A stretch of 12,730 nucleotides of DNA from Funneliformis mosseae (Eukaryota; Glomeromycota; Glomeromycetes; Glomerales; Glomeraceae), in contig CAJVPP010003055.1 in the NCBI GenBank assembly GCA_910592005.1, forward strand, positions 1-12,730. Reading direction: 5' to 3'. The position numbers and the translations under genes are program-made. This document shows, piece by piece, positions 8,601 to 12,730 of the stretch (positions are counted from its first letter, which is position 1; each line of letters opens with the position of its first letter). The notes beneath the pieces were generated by a model, which was not told the DNA's origin, ran no database searches, and was given only the letters and a program-made list of their open reading frames with translations.

Positions 8601-11227
8601 TAATGCTTCTCATGGGAGAAGGTTCGAATTCCCCCATCATAATCATTCAAAGAGGAGAGAATTACTCGCCACTAAATATGATACTTACATAATTCAATAA
8701 TGAATATATTTGCTTCAAAGCAAGTACCATACATAGAACCATACCTTTGAGCGTGCGGGCGAGTCAGTAAAGAAATTATACAATATCACGTCATTGAACT
8801 CCAAACCTTTTGCTTCGAAAACAGTAAATACCGGTCTAATATCTTTATTTATTTCTTTCACACGATCTACGGTAGCTTTATCACGTACAATAACAACCTG
8901 GCTAGCTCCAAATTCGATAAGGGTATCCTCTTCCTTATTGTCTTTGTCATTAATACCGGTGTTGAAAAAGGTTTCGGCTTGACAATCCTCGAAGATGAGA
9001 GGTTGTGGACCGTCAATCTCACCGTATTCTGGTGACAGTTGGTCAATTGAATCAGGGAAGAAGTTCTGGATGAGATAGATTACTGACGAAGCAAGTCGAA
9101 GAATCCCGTTATGGGAGCGGTAGTTAACGTTTAGTTCAAACTTTATTGGTTTTAAGAAATTGTATTGGTTGTTTTGGACTCGATTAAGATTTTGTTGATA
9201 CATTAATGCGTATAAGTCTATTTTTAATAAAGTTAGAGATGAGAGATATTGAAACATAATTAATTATTCAAATATTACACACCCTGGAATCGGAAAGAAG
9301 ACCCCCGAGCAATACATTGCGCTACATCTCCGGCCAAATAAATGCTGTCAGCGCGGTTAAAGAGTTTGAAGATAAGCTCGTAATCTATAATTTGGTTATC
9401 CTGACATTCGTCAATGTAAACTTCATGAATGTGCGGGCCATCAAATGGCCTTGTTTTCATTGCGCGTAATATGGCTAGAGTCCTACGAAAAGATTTTGAA
9501 AACTCTATATAAATTTTAAAACAGAAAAAAAAAATTTTATCGTCCAGTCTTACCGATCCATTGAATCAAAGTCATAATTCTGCGCCTTCTTCATTTCATA
9601 TTTCTCAAATAAATCATAAATCTCATCACGATTGTAACAGAATGCTGGATATTTCCTGGTACTAATGGACCGGTATTCTTCCCTTGACAGGTAGTCTACC
9701 TCAATATTCGTGCCCTTTATATTATTTATCGAAAAACCTCTTAAATGTCAAAATCGAATATTCTATCCTATAAGGTTTATTATAGTTTGCATACCTTGAT
9801 AATAGAGAACTCGGAGTAGACCAGCTCGCAATCCAACTTTTTTCTATAAGAATCACTGAGATGATTCCAATACTTCTTTTCGAAAAGATTGTAGTCAACA
9901 TAGCGTTTCCACAGCTTATCGTGCTTTTGATTTTGTTTTGTGGTTAACATTCGAGTGTCAATACCGTAGGTACCCTGGAGCATTTTCGAAAACTTGTGGA
10001 AAGTAACGAATAATGGGAAATGATGGTCTGCCAGTTGACGGAACGAGTTCGGGATTTTGACATCAAGTTCCTCCATAATAACATCACGTGTCTTCTTCTT
10101 CCACTCAATAAACTCAACCTTCGATATATTTCTTCCAGCAAGCAGCGCCGAATTCTGCAGCTTCTTGAAGTATTTCTTTACACGCTTGCATAGTTCTTTG
10201 TTCACTGTAATAAAAATTTGCCTTTTAGAGAAACCCTCGTCGCCACTATGCGATAATGGGTTCCTATAAAGTTGGTTTCTCAAGTATGAAACGAGCTGTC
10301 TAAATACGATGCAAGTGGTCTTGCCAGTCCCTAATATTTAGAATAGAATCAACAAACTTCAATCTATTTTTTTCCTAGTTAATTATGGCATTATCAACTA
10401 ACCCGATCGACCAAAAACAATCGCCAACGTCGTAGGATGGCTAATTATCTCGTACTCGGTCTTAGATACTTGAAATGCGAAGTCAGAGCCACTCAGTATG
10501 AGCGATTTGAATAAATTCTGCGAAAAAAATTATTTACTTAAGATGATATAGTCTGAATGTTTATATTAATAACGAATTTATGCATTCTTACCCTTGATAT
10601 AGGGATAAATTTATTTGTAACAAGTATTTTATGGGCTTCAAGCAGTTTTTCGTCACTTAACTTTTCGTCGGTGAACTTTACTATCTCTTGATCCCCAAAG
10701 CATTTCGGTAAATCGACATTGCCTTTACCTGTCTTTTGGATCGTACACCGACTAATGTACTCGGGGGTGTAGATCTTATGAACACTTTTGAGGGTTTTTA
10801 ATGTATTGTTAATATTTTCTTGGCATGCGGTGACTGCCCAAACCTTTACATGTTGTGTGTACAAATGGCTACGGGTAGAGAACCCATAGTCAACTTGCCA
10901 GATAATCTTCAGACCGTTATCAGATACCTCTACTTCATAGATAGGAATGATGAGAGATGACACCTTAAGTTTGAGTTTGTATTTGTTCCACGCCCCGGAA
11001 GATAACTGTCTAAGTTTTTCCATGACTCTTTCAATAGTGAAAGGCAATTCTACCCGCATATCTTCGACGTTTTCATTTAAAACCATGTTCTGTATATCCT
11101 TGATAGTGCTTTCACTGAGCAGTATGTCCCACGGCCCAAGTTTGTCTGCATCATTGAATTCGAATGGAAGGTGAATATGACGTCCTGGTAATTCACCTCC
11201 GATATTTGCAGTCTCTCTTTCATCCAT
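5639..11227 (-). CDS. UvrD-like SF1A helicase with TPR-like repeats (TRANK1-like), 10 exons
   Basis: Exons on the minus strand are 11227-10592, 10517-10403, 10330-9795, 9714-9554, 9482-9283, 9217-8745, 8671-8366, 8294-8103, 7991-7795 and 7667-5639. They join in frame into 1614 residues. Helicase motifs, in order: Walker A GRSGTGKTT (residues 248-256, split by intron 2), RQIFITVN (motif Ia-like), Walker B VYIDECQD (504-511), LAGDVAQCI (532-540, motif III), LNVNYRSHNG (578-587, motif IV), VFEAKGLEFNDV (motif V) and LYVAITRARERLWI (740-753, motif VI). This is a full UvrD/SF1A core expected to hydrolyse ATP and translocate on nucleic acid. Residues about 810-940 hold TPR-like helical pairs (YEKAGDCYVELNMIETAAHC, YFEDIKNYDDAVKAYINGRS). 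The remaining 670 residues are helical and of unknown role, with a Cys/His cluster at 1226-1235. No signal peptide, membrane segment or ankyrin repeats were seen. The ATG follows an in-frame stop, but related proteins often have a longer N-terminus, so an upstream exon is possible. The substrate is unknown. Confidence 0.85.
7668..10591 (-). other. Nine GT-AG introns of the helicase gene
   Basis: Introns lie at 10518-10591, 10331-10402, 9715-9794, 9483-9553, 9218-9282, 8672-8744, 8295-8365, 7992-8102 and 7668-7794 (65-127 nt). Donors read GTAAGA, GTTAGT, GTATGC, GTAAGA, GTGTGT, GTATGG, GTAAAT, GTATAA and GTAAGC, and every acceptor is AG. Each junction was chosen because it keeps the frame and continues the protein family. 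Examples are GRSG/TGKTT across intron 2, the D of FRFQ-DLYALMYQQ across intron 5, and ARSK/WRVILSSL across intron 6. Intron 3's acceptor (AAAG before GGC at 9714) is the least certain, because two nearer AG choices give immediate stops. Confidence 0.85.
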
Positions 11228-11261
11228 GAATGGAGTGTTTTCTATTCATTAATATTGTGAG

Positions 11262-11293
<32 letters not shown>

Positions 11294-11340
11294 TTTTTTA
11301 AAAAAACAAAAAAGCCCAATAATAATAAATTTGTAATGTA
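11228..11340 (-). promoter_or_regulatory. Proximal upstream region of the helicase gene
   Basis: This is the only plausible promoter/5' UTR for the minus-strand gene. It is AT-rich and contains a TA microsatellite ending about 37 bases before the ATG. No discrete TATA box or transcription start can be singled out from the TA run. The ATG context is CATTCATGG, with G at +4 but T at -3. Confidence 0.3.
11264..11292. repeat. TA microsatellite
   Basis: An uninterrupted (AT)n run from 11264 to 11282 is followed by CATATACATAT. It is just upstream of the helicase start codon and probably length-variable. Confidence 0.85.
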
Positions 11341-12010
11341 AAGGCAATCACTATTTCACTTTTGTATTAACACTGATAATGGTTATTATTAATATAAATT
11401 AAAAAGCGAAATCAATTTCCAAAAAACATATTGTTATCAGTTATGGGTATTCCGCAATAGTTGTTTTATTATCGATCAGCAGACCGTGTTCTTTTAAATA
11501 TTAGAATTGTGACTTTATATATTTATCACATCAAAATTGATGTCATCACAAGATAGCAAAGAAAATTAGCCTTGTGCTTGGGAAAATAAGGTAGTTAGTA
11601 TTTTATTGCATAAGCATTTTAGGCTAATTCGGTCTTTAATGTTAACCTTACTTTTTTGCACCATTCGATTCATTTCGTTTCGTTACTCTCTCCTCTTGAT
11701 TAGATAGATTATTTTTTCTTGTAACACATTGGGAATTTTTTTGGATCGACAAAATAAATATCGTTCTTTCGTTTATAACCAATTTTAAGAAGGTTTTATT
11801 GAATAAAAATGAAGTAATATTTACGCTATATTTATTTAATAATATCAATTAATCAGTGTTGCCTCAAAGTCGGCGCTCTACACTTATTATACTAAATCAT
11901 TAAATTCTAATTAATTAAACTACGATAATAATAAAAATTGAGTAATAAAATCATAATAAAATCAGGAATTAAAAAATAAGCAAATTACAAATTAAAATTT
12001 ATGAAGTTAT
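11341..12010. other. Non-coding upstream flank
   Basis: There is no supported gene. The longest frame (minus, 11648-11848) has no family resemblance. A patch on the minus strand at about 11655-11690 repeats CGAAA/TGAA-like pentamers (GTAACGAAACGAAATGAATC). The rest is ordinary AT-rich intergenic DNA. Confidence 0.5.
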
Positions 12011-12011
12011 A

Positions 12012-12179
12012 ATGGCGAAAAAATATATAAGCAAGTACAAGAAGGGCGAGGAGCTGTTTTCGGATTCCATAATCCTACCATCATGTCATCCTACCAACCT
12101 GGCATCATGCCAACCTTCAAAAATGATCTACAAAGGACTAATCTACATGCGAAATTATGGTGTTTTCGGGCGGAATTAA
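12012..12179 (+). other. 55-codon ORF of doubtful coding status
   Basis: ATG 12012 to TAA 12177-12179 would encode a lysine-rich start (MAKKYISKYKKGEELF) followed by a stretch derived from the repeat patch at 12074-12117. It has no recognisable family, signal peptide or neighbouring splice structure. It could be an exon-sized relic or pure chance; the repeat content argues against a real gene. Confidence 0.12.
12074..12117. repeat. Degenerate CATCATG/CCAACC repeat patch
   Basis: CCTACCA occurs at 12074-12080 and 12090-12096, and CATCATG occurs at 12079-12085 and again within 12103-12109. The centre 12100-12112 is the near-palindrome TGGCATCATGCCA. The patch has a clearly higher C content than its surroundings and looks like two or three decayed units of a short tandem motif. 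Confidence 0.5.
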
Positions 12180-12424
12180 ATTAAATGTAACAATATTAAA
12201 AAAATTTTTGGCATGACAATCTCTATTGATTTTATTATATATTTTAAAATCCGTTAATAATTCCTATGATCATTCAATAATCACTATATTGTCGAAAATG
12301 AGTTCAAGTAAGAAAATATATAGAGTTAAATCGTGACGAGAAACGCGAAATTATAGGTGACACGTGATTGCTAAATAAAAATTACGACAACCATAGCATC
12401 ACTCAAAAAAAAAATGGTATGTAG
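12180..12424. other. Non-coding stretch with a CACGTG site
   Basis: No gene is seen. A perfect CACGTG (E-box/G-box-like) palindrome is at 12361-12366 within GGTGACACGTGATTGC. With no gene start nearby, its function is unknown. Confidence 0.4.
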
Positions 12425-12594
12425 CCGGATTTTATTTGCCGGGTATTTATTATTAGAGTTAGTATTTGAGTTAGGGTTTGGATTAGGATTAGGATTAGGG
12501 TAGAATTAGTTAAGGGGGTTATCTGGGGACAGAAATTTTTTTGCCGAGAAAAATGCAAATTAATAAGTATATGTGATCCGGCAAATAATTCCGG
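12425..12594. repeat. 170-bp inverted-repeat unit with telomere-like interior
   Basis: CCGGATTTTATTTGCCGG (12425-12442) pairs with the reverse complement of 12578-12594 (CCGGAATTATTTGCCGG), with one gap and one mismatch. Between them lies the GGATTA-type run and a G-rich patch. The layout suggests a small non-autonomous repeat. A minus-strand open frame across it lacks an ATG and is mostly repeat translation. Confidence 0.5.
12451..12507 (+). repeat. GGATTA / TTAGGG-like simple repeat
   Basis: The run contains GAGTTAGGG and then GGATTA three times in tandem, followed by GGGTAGAATTAG. It resembles a degenerate telomeric hexamer array but has only a few units, with intact TTAGGG at just two places, so it is an interstitial simple repeat and not a chromosome end. 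Confidence 0.75.
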
Positions 12595-12639
12595 TGTTAG
12601 CCGCAGATTATACTGCGCCTCAATCTTCGACCGTGCCAA

Positions 12640-12711
12640 ATATCATGAAAGTGATACATGTTAAACATGTAATACATGTATCGTTTAGTCGACTTTATAA
12701 TACATGTATCG
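12640..12711. repeat. Cluster of ATACATGTAT palindromes
   Basis: The 14-mer TAATACATGTATCG occurs perfectly at 12670-12683 and 12698-12711 (28-base period), each centred on the 10-bp palindrome ATACATGTAT. Just before it, GATACATGTTAAACATGT gives further CATG palindromes. It is likely the margin of a repeat continuing beyond the window. Confidence 0.65.
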
Positions 12712-12730
12712 AATAGTTTACCTTTTAATA

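Noticed and set aside
5639..11227. Several separate bacterial-style genes (UvrD, TPR proteins) on the minus strand
   Set aside because: The pieces join exactly at GT-AG boundaries with family continuity across each junction, so this is one spliced eukaryotic gene and not an operon.
11648..11848. 66-residue minus-strand ORF upstream of the helicase gene
   Set aside because: Low-complexity composition with no motif, no family resemblance and no splice partners; expected by chance.
12042..12058. 17 bases identical to the start of the synthetic EGFP coding sequence (AAGGGCGAGGAGCTGTT)
   Set aside because: Both flanks diverge immediately, there is no other reporter or vector sequence, and the surroundings are native AT-rich repeat DNA. 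Treated as coincidence and not contamination.
12451..12507. Chromosome end (telomere)
   Set aside because: Only a few irregular units are present and ordinary sequence continues on both sides.
12403..12639. 78-residue minus-strand ORF
   Set aside because: It begins at TTG, not ATG, and half of it is translation of the GGATTA simple repeat (LILILIQTLTQILTLI), so it is not a gene.
1..12730. CRISPR array, tRNA or rRNA genes
   Set aside because: I found no regularly spaced identical repeats with unique spacers, no cloverleaf with the expected T-loop motif and no rRNA-like conserved segments on either strand.

Overview
The window looks like nuclear DNA from a very AT-rich eukaryote, most probably a fungus. 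The style fits an arbuscular mycorrhizal fungus of the Rhizophagus/Glomus type, but that assignment is inference and not something the sequence proves. The evidence is a gene split by nine short GT-AG introns (65-127 nt), an intergenic background that is locally almost pure A/T (only 2 G/C in bases 3061-3120), and a dense litter of decayed TA-target transposons and MITE-like inverted repeats. UvrD-like helicases and IS630-like transposases also occur in bacteria, but the spliced gene rules out a bacterial source.

Left part (1-5340) is a transposon graveyard. A broken IS630/Tc1-mariner-superfamily transposase lies on the minus strand (54-1455). Its D-D-E residues are still visible, and the gap between the last two acidic residues is unusually long (81 residues). 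Immediately beside it is a complete but dead Tc1-like element (1624-2938) with 30-bp terminal inverted repeats and a 320-codon plus-strand transposase. That frame is broken by about 18 stops and no net frameshift. An extremely AT-rich desert follows. It contains the decayed end of a pogo-like element (about 3541-3733) and a 136-bp palindrome (4226-4361). A 655-bp foldback element (4683-5337) has arms that are themselves palindromic, and a separate 147-bp MITE-like inverted repeat (5054-5200) sits inside it.

Central part (5639-11227, minus strand) is the only gene that looks intact. Ten exons join in frame into a predicted 1614-residue protein with an N-terminal region, a complete UvrD/SF1A helicase core, TPR-like helical repeats and a long helical C-terminal region. 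It resembles the TRANK1-like helicase/TPR family. A possible poly(A) signal lies at 5520-5525.

Right part (11228-12730) is the upstream flank of this gene. It has a TA microsatellite just before the start codon, then repeat-derived sequence: a CATCATG-containing repeat patch, a 170-bp inverted-repeat unit enclosing a GGATTA (telomere-like) run, and a cluster of ATACATGTAT palindromes at the edge. I see no second gene there. The window does not show an operon or obvious multi-gene system. Its interest lies in the helicase gene model and in the structure and mutational decay of the repeats around it.
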